Source of the DNA: Acetobacteraceae bacterium
GTDB taxonomy: Bacteria; Pseudomonadota; Alphaproteobacteria; Acetobacterales; Acetobacteraceae
Direction of reading: 5' to 3'
Assembly: GCA_021732665.1 (NCBI GenBank)
Contig: JAKFUL010000003.1
Coordinates: 39,782-103,781, forward strand
DNA length: 64,000 nucleotides
In this document: in pieces, positions 37,929 through 46,147 of the stretch
Position numbering within the stretch: the first letter of the stretch is position 1
Layout of the letters: each line of letters starts with the position of its first letter
Made by a program: the position numbers and the translations under genes
Notes under the pieces: generated by a model
Told to the model about the DNA's origin: nothing
Seen by the model: the letters and a program-made list of their open reading frames with translations, nothing else
Databases searched by the model: none

Positions 37929-40900
37929 TGGCCACGCCGCCGTCCACGCCCCTGGCCGCCGCGCTGGAGGAGGCCCGCCGCGGGCTGCTCGACCTCTCGA
38001 CACGCAACCGGCTCTTGGCGCTGCCGGCGCCGGGCCGTTCGCGCGGCGTGCTGCTGCTGGATGACGAGGATGCGGATTTCATTCTGTCCCAGCTGAAGGC
38101 GGGAAAGCCCTTCGGTTTCGAGGCGGTGGAGGCCGCGCCCGCCGAGGCGAAGCCGAAAAAGCGCGCCCCCAGGCGCGCCGCCGAGGGCGTGGCCACCGCC
38201 GGCGCGACCGGCCGGGAGGAATGGCAGCGCGACGAGCGGCTGCGCGTGCGCCTGCCACCCGCCGATCTGGCCAAAAAACTGCGCGACATCATCGCCGATG
38301 CCCGCATTGCGCGCGAGGAAAGCGGCGTGCCCAGCCTGTTCCTCGCACTCGGAGGCCTGGCCTGGCGCGACCCGGGCACGCCGGAGACGGAACGCCTGGC
38401 GCCTCTGGTGCTGATCCCCGCCACCATCGAGCGCGAGGGCGTCTCCAACCTCTTCCGCCTGCGGGCGAGCGCGGAGGAGGTGGCGGAAAACCTTTCGCTG
38501 CGGGAGAAGCTGGGCAGCATGGGCGTGGCGCTGCCCGCCTTCGACGCCGATGACTACGACCCGACGCGCTGGGCCGAGGCGGTGGCCGGCGTGATCGGCA
38601 ACCGCGAGGGCTGGCGGGTGGAGGCCGATTGCGTCGCCGTCGGCCTGTTCTCCTTCGCCAAGTTCCTGATGTGGCGCGACCTCTCGCCCCAGGCCAATCC
38701 GGGGCTGGCCGACCACCCGCTGGTCCGCGCGCTGGTGGGCGGCGAGGCCCTGCCGCCGCAGCCCGCGGCCTTTGCCGACGACGCCGATGTGGATGAGGCG
38801 ATCGGCGTCGAGCGCCTGGACCATGTGGTGGAGGTGGATGGCAGCCAGGCCCTGGCCACGGAACTCGCGCGGCGCGGCGGCCATGTGGTGATCCAGGGCC
38901 CGCCGGGCACGGGCAAGAGCCAGTCGATCTGCAACATCCTGGCCCAGGCGGTGCTGGATGGCCGCTCGGTCCTGTTCGTGGCCGAAAAGCTGGCGGCGCT
39001 GGAGGTGGTGCAGCGAAGGCTGACCAATCTGGGCCTGGGTGCGGCCTGCCTGGAGTTGCACAGCGAGAAGCAATCCAAGCGCGCCGTGCTGGACGAACTG
39101 CGCGCCACGCTGGCCCTGCCGATGCCGCCCGTGCCCGACCGCGCGCCGGTGGTGAAGCGGCTGGGCGAGATGCGCGGGCGCCTCAACCGCCACGCGGCCG
39201 CCATGCGCGGCGCGGTGGCGGCTTCGGGATTGCCCTTGCACCGGGTGGTGGGCGGGCTGGTGGCGCTGCGCCAGCGCGGCATGGCCGCGCCCGATTTCTC
39301 CCTGCCCGCGCCGGAGGCCGAGCAATTGCAGGCCTGGCGCGACGCGGCGCGCGAATTGGCCGCACGTGCGGCGGAGGGTGGCGCCGCCAGCGTCTGGCGT
39401 GGCGTGACAATGCCGCTGGACGCCACCGCCGCTGAACGCCTGTTGGCCCGGCTGCCCGGCTGGATCCGCGCCCTCTCGGCCGCGCGCGGCACGCCGGCGG
39501 AGGCCGAGGCCGCCATCGCCAGGGCCGCGGCCGTGGCCGCCGCGCTGGGCGAGCCGCCGCCCGATGATGCCGGCTACCAGGGTGGCGCCACGCGGCTGGC
39601 GGCGCTGCGGGCCGACCTCGCGCTGCTGGCCGCCCCCGATCCGCGCCTCAGGCCCGATGCCTGGCGCCACTCGGGGCTGGAGGAAGCCCGCGCCACCCTG
39701 GCCCAGCCGGGCGGCATGTTCGGCTTCCTCTCCGCCAGCCGCCGCGCGGCGCAGGCGGTGTTTGCCGAGGTGGCGGTGGATGCGGGCGCCGAGCCGCTGC
39801 CGGTGCTGGATGCCGCCCTGGCGCTGCGCGCCGCCGCCGCCCGGCTGGACGCGGCCGGGCCCTGGGCGCGAATCGCCATGGGCGAGGGCTGGCGCGGGGG
39901 TTTCACGCCCGCGCCAGCCATGCCGATGGCTCCGCTGCGCGCTGCCCTGGCCGCCACGCGGGAACTGCGCGAGGCGACGGGCTTTGCCGGTGAAGCGCCC
40001 TTCCAGGCCCTGGCCGAAACACTCACCCGCTGGGCCGGTGAGCCCGAGGCGTTGCAACCCTGGCTGGCCTGGCACCGCGCCACCCAGGCCGCGCCCGAAC
40101 TCGCCCCCCTCGCGGCACTGCTGGCCGAGGGCAGGATACAACCCGAAGCCGCGCCGGAGGCCTGCGAATATGCCGTGCTGGAAGCCCTGCTGCGCGCGGC
40201 GACGCGGGACAACCCCGCCCTTGCCGCCTTCGACGGTACGGGCATGGACCGGGTGGTGGAGGATTTCCGCGCCGCCGATGCCGCCCGCGTGGCGCTGACC
40301 CGCGCCGAGGCCGCGCATGCCCATGCGATCCGCCTCAAGCGGGTGCGCGATGGCGAGGTTGCGGGCCTGACGGTGCTGCGCGGCGAGATGGAGAAACGCC
40401 GCGGACACCTGCCGGTGCGCGAACTGCTGGTCCGCGCCGCGCCGGCCATCCAAGCGGCCAAGCCGATCTTCATGATGAGCCCGCTTTCGGTGGCACAATT
40501 CCTGGCCCCGCCGCATGGCCTCCAACCCGGCCTCACCTTCGACCTGCTGGTGATGGACGAGGCCAGCCAAATCGAGCCGGTGGATGCGCTGGGCGCCATC
40601 GCCCGCTGCCGGCAAATGGTGGTCGTCGGCGACGACAAGCAGATGCCGCCGACCAGATTTTTTCAGAGGATGCTCACCGATGATGAAGGGCCGGGAGAGG
40701 CGGAAGGAGAGACCGTGGGCGCGCGCGAGGTGGAGAGCATCCTCGGCCTGGCCAATGCCCGCGGCGTGCCCAATGCCATGCTGCGCTGGCATTACCGCAG
40801 CCGGCACGAAAGCCTGATCGCCACCTCCAACCAGGAATTCTATGGCAACCGGCTTCTGGTCCTGCCCAGCCCCAGGCCGCGCAGCCCCGCACTCGGCCTG

Positions 40901-42313
40901 TCGCTGGTGCGGGTGGAGGGGCGTTTCGATAGCGGCGGCACCGGCACCAACGCCGCCGAGGCCGCCGCCGTGGCCGAGGCCGTGATGACCCATGCGCGAC
41001 AGACGCCGGGCGACACGCTGGGTGTCGCCGCTTTCAGCGTGAAGCAGCGCGACGCGATCATCGACGCGGTGGAAAAGCTGCGGCGCGAATCACCCGCCAC
41101 GGAAGCCTTTTTCACCGCCCATCCCGGCGAACCCTTCTTCGTGAAAAACCTCGAAAACGTGCAGGGGGATGAGCGCGACAGCATGCTCATCTCGGTCGGC
41201 TATGGCCGCGACAGGACCGGCAAGCTGGCCATGCGCTTCGGCCCGCTCAGCGCCGAGGGCGGCGAGCGGCGGCTGAATGTGCTGATCACCCGGGCGAAGA
41301 AACGTTGCATCGTTTTCTCAGGCATTGGCGCCGAGGAGATCGACCTGGAGCGTGCCTCGGGCCGCGGCGTGGCGGCGCTGAAGACATTTCTGGCATTTGC
41401 CGCCGATGCCGGAGCGGCCCTGCGCGCCACCGGCGCCGCCAGCGATTCGCCGCTCGGCGCCGCCATTGCCCGGGTGGTGGGGGAAGCCGGCAAGCGGCCG
41501 GTGCAGCGTGTTGGCCTCTCCGGCCTGTTCCTCGACGTCGCCGCCGCCGGCGAGGCTGGGTTCGAGCTGGGGGTGGAAACCGATGGCGCCGACTGGGCGG
41601 CGCTGCGCTGCGCCCGCGACCGTGACCGCGGGCGGCAGGGGGCGTTGTCCGGCATGGGCTGGAAGCTCGCCCGCAGCTGGAGCCTGGATTGGCTGAACCG
41701 CCCGGCCCAGGCGCAGGCACGGCTGCGCGCGGCCCTGGGCGCGCCGATGGAAGCGTCCGCCGCCATCGCCGCCCCGGCGGAGACCGGCCTGGCCCAGCCC
41801 TATGTCGAGGCGGATTTCGAGGTGCCGCGTGGCACCGCCATACCCGACATGCCCTTCGCTGGCCTGGCGGAACTGCTGGCCCGCATCATTGCCATCGAGG
41901 CCCCGGTGCATGGCGATGCGGTGATGGAACGCGCCCGGATCCTCTGGGGCGCCAGCGCCCTGACCGCCGCCGACCGCGCCGCGCTGCAACAGGCCTTGCG
42001 CCTGGCGGGCCAGCTGCATGGCGCGCGGGAAGCCGCGGGTTTCTGGTCGTCCGAGGACAGCCCGGCGCCCATCGCGCGTGACCGCCGCGCCGCCGCCGCG
42101 TTGCTGCGCCGCCCGCCCATGCTGCCGACCACCGAGGTGGAAGCCGCCGCCCTGGCCCTGCAAGAAGCAGCCCCCGCCGCCACCGAGGCCGAACTGGCCA
42201 TGGGCCTGAGCCGCATGCTGGGCCTCGACCCCTCCGCCGCCATCGCGTTGGAAGCCCGGGTCGCGGCCATGGTGGGTGCCGGGCGTTTGACGCTGCTCGG
42301 TCGCCTGCCATGA
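37928..42313 (+). CDS. DUF4011-type SF1 helicase with Vsr-like and DUF3320-like C-terminal regions
   Basis: Large multidomain protein of 1461 residues. The N-terminus EEARRGLLDLSTRNRLLALP is a DUF4011 signature. The SF1 ATPase has Walker A QGPPGTGKSQS with Lys330, a long helical insertion, Walker B VMDEASQIEPVDAL with Asp877-Glu878, VVVGDDKQMPPTRFF, a WHYRSRHESLI block, LENVQGDERDSMLIS and NVLITRAKKRCIVFS. This is the UPF1/Dna2-like layout. At about 1180-1270 lies a Vsr/PD-(D/E)xK-like domain: GLFLDVAAAG, GVETDGADW with Asp1219, ARDRDRGRQ and GWKLARSWSLDWL. The last 100 residues resemble DUF3320. Related proteins often occur in antiphage-defence islands, so defence is a hypothesis. Translation is coupled to the antiporter before it and the VOC gene after it. 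Confidence 0.88.
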   Translation: MATPPSTPLAAALEEARRGLLDLSTRNRLLALPAPGRSRGVLLLDDEDADFILSQLKAGKPFGFEAVEAAPAEAKPKKRAPRRAAEGVATAGATGREEWQRDERLRVRLPPADLAKKLRDIIADARIAREESGVPSLFLALGGLAWRDPGTPETERLAPLVLIPATIEREGVSNLFRLRASAEEVAENLSLREKLGSMGVALPAFDADDYDPTRWAEAVAGVIGNREGWRVEADCVAVGLFSFAKFLMWRDLSPQANPGLADHPLVRALVGGEALPPQPAAFADDADVDEAIGVERLDHVVEVDGSQALATELARRGGHVVIQGPPGTGKSQSICNILAQAVLDGRSVLFVAEKLAALEVVQRRLTNLGLGAACLELHSEKQSKRAVLDELRATLALPMPPVPDRAPVVKRLGEMRGRLNRHAAAMRGAVAASGLPLHRVVGGLVALRQRGMAAPDFSLPAPEAEQLQAWRDAARELAARAAEGGAASVWRGVTMPLDATAAERLLARLPGWIRALSAARGTPAEAEAAIARAAAVAAALGEPPPDDAGYQGGATRLAALRADLALLAAPDPRLRPDAWRHSGLEEARATLAQPGGMFGFLSASRRAAQAVFAEVAVDAGAEPLPVLDAALALRAAAARLDAAGPWARIAMGEGWRGGFTPAPAMPMAPLRAALAATRELREATGFAGEAPFQALAETLTRWAGEPEALQPWLAWHRATQAAPELAPLAALLAEGRIQPEAAPEACEYAVLEALLRAATRDNPALAAFDGTGMDRVVEDFRAADAARVALTRAEAAHAHAIRLKRVRDGEVAGLTVLRGEMEKRRGHLPVRELLVRAAPAIQAAKPIFMMSPLSVAQFLAPPHGLQPGLTFDLLVMDEASQIEPVDALGAIARCRQMVVVGDDKQMPPTRFFQRMLTDDEGPGEAEGETVGAREVESILGLANARGVPNAMLRWHYRSRHESLIATSNQEFYGNRLLVLPSPRPRSPALGLSLVRVEGRFDSGGTGTNAAEAAAVAEAVMTHARQTPGDTLGVAAFSVKQRDAIIDAVEKLRRESPATEAFFTAHPGEPFFVKNLENVQGDERDSMLISVGYGRDRTGKLAMRFGPLSAEGGERRLNVLITRAKKRCIVFSGIGAEEIDLERASGRGVAALKTFLAFAADAGAALRATGAASDSPLGAAIARVVGEAGKRPVQRVGLSGLFLDVAAAGEAGFELGVETDGADWAALRCARDRDRGRQGALSGMGWKLARSWSLDWLNRPAQAQARLRAALGAPMEASAAIAAPAETGLAQPYVEADFEVPRGTAIPDMPFAGLAELLARIIAIEAPVHGDAVMERARILWGASALTAADRAALQQALRLAGQLHGAREAAGFWSSEDSPAPIARDRRAAAALLRRPPMLPTTEVEAAALALQEAAPAATEAELAMGLSRMLGLDPSAAIALEARVAAMVGAGRLTLLGRLP

Positions 42314-42729
42314 GCAATGCCATGCCCACACACCCCGCGCTCGATCAGCAGGTCACCTTCCTCTACGCCCAGGACGCGGCCTCCTGCTGGGAGTTCTACG
42401 AGAAGATCATCGGCCTGCCCCTGGTGCAGGACCAGCAGCGCGTGCGCATCTATGCCGTGGCCGGTGGGCGATCCTTCCTGGGGATCTGCATGGCCGGCGC
42501 GCCGCGCGCCAGCGCCAATCCGCGCGTCGAAGGCGGCGTCTGCTTCACCTTCGTCACCCCCGATGTGGATGGCTGGTACGCCCATCTGCAGGCCCAGGGC
42601 GCCGCCATCCCCAAGCCGCCCGAACACTCCTCGCAATGGCGGATCTACCACTTCTTTCTGCACGACCCAGCCGGAAACTTGCTGGAGTTCCAGCGCTTCG
42701 AACGGCCGGACTGGCCGGCGCCGCCGTAA
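42310..42729 (+). CDS. VOC superfamily protein (glyoxalase/dioxygenase fold)
   Basis: Small 139-residue vicinal-oxygen-chelate protein. The paired beta-alpha-beta-beta-beta modules are seen as QVTFLYAQDAASCWEFYEKI, FLGICMAG, then GVCFTFVTPDVDGWYAHLQA and HFFLHDPAGNLLEFQRFE. The last segment carries the usual Glu metal ligand. The family includes glyoxalase I, fosfomycin-resistance enzymes, bleomycin-binding proteins and ring-cleavage dioxygenases; which applies cannot be told. The ATG overlaps the helicase stop as ATGA, so it is the third coupled gene of the antiporter-helicase unit. Confidence 0.9.
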   Translation: MSNAMPTHPALDQQVTFLYAQDAASCWEFYEKIIGLPLVQDQQRVRIYAVAGGRSFLGICMAGAPRASANPRVEGGVCFTFVTPDVDGWYAHLQAQGAAIPKPPEHSSQWRIYHFFLHDPAGNLLEFQRFERPDWPAPP

Positions 42730-42993
42730 CCTCGGCCGGATTGGCGGCGTAGCAGGGGTGCACCCTTGCGAGGCCACCGCGATGCGCACTGTCATCCTGC
42801 ACAGCAGCCTTCCCCTCACACCGTTCGTCAGCGCCTGCCGTGGGTTGGGGCCGGTCGAAGCCGTCGCGTCGGCGGACCATCGGCTGCAGCTGAACCCCGC
42901 CGGTGGCGGTGACGGAAAGCAACCCTGATGGGCAGGTGGACTTGTACGGCCGGAGCGGTATCGTCCGCGCGGCAACACCAAAAGGAGACGCAA
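42730..42993. other. intergenic region upstream of the small lipoprotein gene
   Basis: This 264-base stretch has no supported gene. A 10-base perfect palindrome GGGTGCACCC is at 42756-42765, 27 bases after the VOC stop, and could help end transcription. A 48-codon open frame at 42782-42928 has no ribosome site or recognisable feature. The promoter of the lipoprotein gene should lie in the last 100 bases, but no good box is seen. Confidence 0.5.
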
Positions 42994-43131
42994 ATGCGAA
43001 GCCTCGGTACGCTGTTTGCCCTGGCGCTGGTCTTGCTGATCGGCGCCTGCACGATTCTTCCGGATCATTACGAGGATGGGCCGCAGCCCATTTCCTCCGG
43101 CCCCCGCTTTGCCAATAATGGCGGCGCCTGA
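42994..43131 (+). CDS. small predicted lipoprotein, 45 residues
   Basis: Very short exported lipoprotein. AAAAGGAGA lies just before the ATG at 42994, one of the clearest ribosome sites in the window. The product begins MRSLGTLFALALVLLIGAC, a textbook lipoprotein signal with the lipobox IGAC cleaved before Cys19, leaving a 27-residue mature peptide TILPDHYEDGPQPISSG and a short tail. No function is known to me. Its stop lies two bases from the convergent dctM stop. It resembles entericidin-size or membrane-stress small lipoproteins only in size; no homology is claimed. Confidence 0.75.
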   Translation: MRSLGTLFALALVLLIGACTILPDHYEDGPQPISSGPRFANNGGA

Positions 43132-43133
43132 CC

Positions 43134-44438
43134 TCAGCGCGCCAGCAGCCACTCCGGCAACCCCGTCACCAGGGTGACAGGGAAAAGGGTGATCAGCACC
43201 ACCGTCACCACCAGCATCAGGAAGAAGGGCAAGGAGGCCCAGGCGACCTCGGTTTGCTCCTTGCCCGTCATGGTTTGCATGACGAAGAGGTTGAAGCCGA
43301 GCGGCGGCGTGATCTCGGCGATCTCCACCAGCAGCACGATGAAGATGCCGAACCACACCAGGTCGAAGCCGGCCTGCTGCACGATGGGGATCACCACCGA
43401 GGTGGTCAGCACGATCATCGACACGCCATCCAGCGCCATGCCCAGAATGACATAGACGCCGGTCAGGATCGCGATGATGGCGTAGGGGCCGAGGCCCGCC
43501 GCGGCCACCTGCTGGGCGAGTGCCGTGGGAATGCCGGTCAGCGCCATCGCCTTGGTCAGGAAGGCGGCGCCGGCCAGGATGAACAGGATCATGCAGGAGA
43601 GGCGGGTGGCCGCCGCCAGGCTCTCGAAGAAACTGCGGAGGGTGAGCGTGCGGGTGAGAGCGGCCAGGATCAGGCTGCCCAGCACGCCGAAGGCCGCCGC
43701 CTCGGTGGCGGTGGCCCAGCCGATGAACATGGTGCCGATCACGCCGATGATCAGCAGGCCGCAGGGGATGAGCTGGCTCGACGCCCGCAGCTTTTCGACA
43801 AAGCTCAGGCGCGGCTCGGCCGCCGGCTGCTTCTTCGGGTTCAGCAGCGCCCAGACGATGATGTAGCCGCTGAACAACAGCATCACCAGAAGCCCGGGGA
43901 TGCAGCCGGCGATGAAGACGCGCACAATGGAGACCTCGGCCGCCACGGCATAGATCACCATGATGATCGAAGGCGGGATCATGATGCCCAGCGTCCCGGC
44001 GGTGGCCAGGCTGCCGATCGAGATGCTCTCATCATAGCCCCGGCGCTTGAGCTCGGGCAGCGCGATGCGGCTGACGGTGGCGCAGGTGGCGGCCGACGAG
44101 CCGGAGACCGAGCCGAAGATGCCGCAAGCCAGAATATTCACATGCAGCAGCCGGCCGGGGATGCGCCGCACCCAGGGGGCGAGGCCGTTGAACAATTCCT
44201 CCGAGAGCTTGGTGCGGAACAGGATCTCGCCCATCCAGACGAACATCGGCAGGGCGGCGAGGGTCCAGGAGCCGGTGCTCTCCCAATAGGCCGAAGCCAG
44301 GAACAGCCCGGGGCTCGGGTTCACCACCAGCATGGCGATATAGCCGGTGCCGGCGAGTGCCAGGGCGATCCACAGCCCGCTGCCGAGCAGGATGAACAGC
44401 ACCGTCAGCAGCAGCAGGGCGAGGGTGATATGGTCCAT
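43134..44438 (-). CDS. dctM: TRAP transporter large permease DctM
   Basis: Large membrane subunit of a tripartite ATP-independent periplasmic transporter, 434 residues, with about twelve hydrophobic segments. Family marks: FVWMGEILFRTKLSEELFNG, CGIFGSVSGSSAATCATVSR, GSLATAGTLGIMIPPSIIMV, and EIAEITPPLGFNLFVMQ near the end. It moves the ligand using a sodium or proton gradient. It abuts dctQ and is the last gene of a dctP-dctQ-dctM operon. Confidence 0.95.
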   Translation of the reverse strand: MDHITLALLLLTVLFILLGSGLWIALALAGTGYIAMLVVNPSPGLFLASAYWESTGSWTLAALPMFVWMGEILFRTKLSEELFNGLAPWVRRIPGRLLHVNILACGIFGSVSGSSAATCATVSRIALPELKRRGYDESISIGSLATAGTLGIMIPPSIIMVIYAVAAEVSIVRVFIAGCIPGLLVMLLFSGYIIVWALLNPKKQPAAEPRLSFVEKLRASSQLIPCGLLIIGVIGTMFIGWATATEAAAFGVLGSLILAALTRTLTLRSFFESLAAATRLSCMILFILAGAAFLTKAMALTGIPTALAQQVAAAGLGPYAIIAILTGVYVILGMALDGVSMIVLTTSVVIPIVQQAGFDLVWFGIFIVLLVEIAEITPPLGFNLFVMQTMTGKEQTEVAWASLPFFLMLVVTVVLITLFPVTLVTGLPEWLLAR

Positions 44439-44981
44439 CTAGACCTCCGCCGAGAAATCGCCGCGCGCGGCACGCTCTTCCGCGGCGCGGACGTAATTGG
44501 GTTTCTGCCCCAGCAGCACGGTGACGAATTCATCGATGATGGCGATCAGCAGGACGCCGGCGCCCAGCGGCATGGCCAGTTTGGGGATCCAGAGCAGGAA
44601 GGGCACGCTGCCCTGGGCCATATCCTCGATCTCGTAGCTGAACATCACGTCATTGGCGGTCCAGAACACGATATAGCCGGTGAGCAGGGCGGCGAGGCCG
44701 AGGGAGAGCATCTCGAAGACGCGCCGCGCCGCGGGGCCCAGGCGCTCGATGAACAGGCCCACGCGGATCAGTTCGCCCCGCCGAAACGTATAGGCCAGGG
44801 CGAAGAAGGTGGCGGCCACGCACATATAGGCGGTGACGTCATCGGCGCCCGGAAAGGGCCGGTTCATGCTGCGCAGCGCCACCTGGATCATCATGATGGC
44901 GAAGATGCCGAACAGGCAGGCGGCGGCGATGGCGGCACTCAGCCAGTAGAGCGCGTCCAGCGCCTGCCTGAGCAGGCGCAC
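44439..44981 (-). CDS. dctQ: TRAP transporter small permease DctQ
   Basis: Small membrane subunit of the TRAP transporter, 180 residues, with four hydrophobic segments. MMIQVALRSMNRPFPGADD, the ELIRVGLFIERLGP loop and FLLWIPKLAMPLGAGVLLIA fit the family. The start is GTG at 44981, directly after the dctP stop. It ends immediately before dctM. Confidence 0.92.
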   Translation of the reverse strand: MRLLRQALDALYWLSAAIAAACLFGIFAIMMIQVALRSMNRPFPGADDVTAYMCVAATFFALAYTFRRGELIRVGLFIERLGPAARRVFEMLSLGLAALLTGYIVFWTANDVMFSYEIEDMAQGSVPFLLWIPKLAMPLGAGVLLIAIIDEFVTVLLGQKPNYVRAAEERAARGDFSAEV

Positions 44982-45965
44982 TCAGCTCCTCGCGGCGCGG
45001 TATTGCGCGATGACACGGGCGCCATCCTCGCCCGAGCGGGTCAGCCATTCCGTGACCATCTCGGCGCTCACCCGATCCAGCGCCTGCATCAGCGCCGGCG
45101 TGGGGGTGGCGACGTTCATGCCGCGTGCGGCCAGGATGTTCTGGTTGCTGGTATTGGCTTCCTCGGAGAGTGCCCAGCCACGGGTCTCGGCCTCGGCGGC
45201 GAGGCGGCGGATGGTGGCCTGGTCGGCAGCACTCAGCGCGTCGAAGGCGCGGCGGGACATGAAGACGGCATTCTTGGTGTAGGTGAAGCCGACGGGGGTG
45301 AAGACCCGGGCGTAATCCCAGGCCGAGCTGTCGACGCCGGTCGTGGCCGAGGTGACCATGGCATTCACCACGCCGGTGGCGAAGGCCTGCGGCAATTCCG
45401 CCGCCTGCACCAGCGTGGGGGTGGCGCCGACCAGCGTCGCGAAGCGGTTGGTCATCACCGAGAAGGTGCGGAAGCGGGTGCCGCGAAGGTTCTCGATCGT
45501 CTCCACCGGGGCGTTGGTATAGAAGCCCGAGGACGGCCAGGCGACCATATAGAGCAGGGTCAGGCCCTGGCGCTGGAAGCGCGCCTCGATGAAGGGCTTT
45601 GTGAGATCCGACAGGCGCTTGGCATCGGCATAGGTGCGGGCGAGCTGGGGGATGCCGTCGATCTCGAAGAACGGATCCTCATTGCCATAGGCGCTGAGCA
45701 GGATTTCGCCGAGCTGCACCTGGCCCTGCTGCACGCCGCGCTTGATGGCGGGGAGCGGCAGGAGCGAGCCGTTGGAATGCATCTGCACCGAGACGCGGCC
45801 GGAGGTCGCGGCCTCGATCGCGTCGGAGAAGGTCCGGGCGTTGCGGGTGTGGAAATTGCCGTCGGGGTAGGCGAGCGCGAATTGCCAGCGGGCCTGGGCG
45901 GCGGCGTCGAGCGCCAGGGTGGCAGGCAGGGCGGCGGCGAGGGCGGCGCGACGGGTGAAGGTCAT
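44982..45965 (-). CDS. dctP: TRAP transporter periplasmic binding protein DctP
   Basis: Periplasmic receptor of the TRAP system, 327 residues. The leader MTFTRRAALAAALPATLALDAAAQA has a twin-arginine-like pair and fixes the ATG at 45965. Family marks: HTRNARTFSDAIEAATSGRV, LLSAYGNEDPFFEIDGIP and ETIENLRGTRFRTFS with the ligand-binding Arg. TRAP receptors mostly bind carboxylates; the exact ligand is not clear. First gene of dctPQM. Confidence 0.93.
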   Translation of the reverse strand: MTFTRRAALAAALPATLALDAAAQARWQFALAYPDGNFHTRNARTFSDAIEAATSGRVSVQMHSNGSLLPLPAIKRGVQQGQVQLGEILLSAYGNEDPFFEIDGIPQLARTYADAKRLSDLTKPFIEARFQRQGLTLLYMVAWPSSGFYTNAPVETIENLRGTRFRTFSVMTNRFATLVGATPTLVQAAELPQAFATGVVNAMVTSATTGVDSSAWDYARVFTPVGFTYTKNAVFMSRRAFDALSAADQATIRRLAAEAETRGWALSEEANTSNQNILAARGMNVATPTPALMQALDRVSAEMVTEWLTRSGEDGARVIAQYRAARS

Positions 45966-46107
45966 TGGTGAAGCTCCCGGGTTCGTTATGTGGGACGTAG
46001 GATCGGGTGGATTGCCGGCGGCTGGCAAGCCCGCAATTGCGGCGCCCGGGGCGGGGGCGGGCCGGTTCTGCCCGCGGATGCGGCAACAGGGGCGCAGGAA
46101 GGAATAC

Positions 46108-46135
46108 CGGGCGGCAGCCGGCGCGGCGCCGCCCG
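46108..46135. terminator. inverted repeat after the FG-GAP/RTX gene, possible terminator
   Basis: Arms CGGGCGGC (46108-46115) and GCCGCCCG (46128-46135) are perfect 8-base complements with a 12-base loop, starting 12 bases beyond the stop of the minus-strand FG-GAP gene. No T-run follows on that strand, so function is uncertain. Confidence 0.3.
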
Positions 46136-46147
46136 CCCCTTCTCGTC

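Noticed and set aside
37832..40993. Minus-strand frame of over 1000 codons opposite the helicase
   Set aside because: Low-complexity translation without recognisable fold; the plus-strand helicase has all its motor motifs.
42782..42928. 48-codon frame between the VOC and small-lipoprotein genes
   Set aside because: No ribosome site, no signal peptide or domain, and it lies in an intergenic stretch; nothing supports translation.
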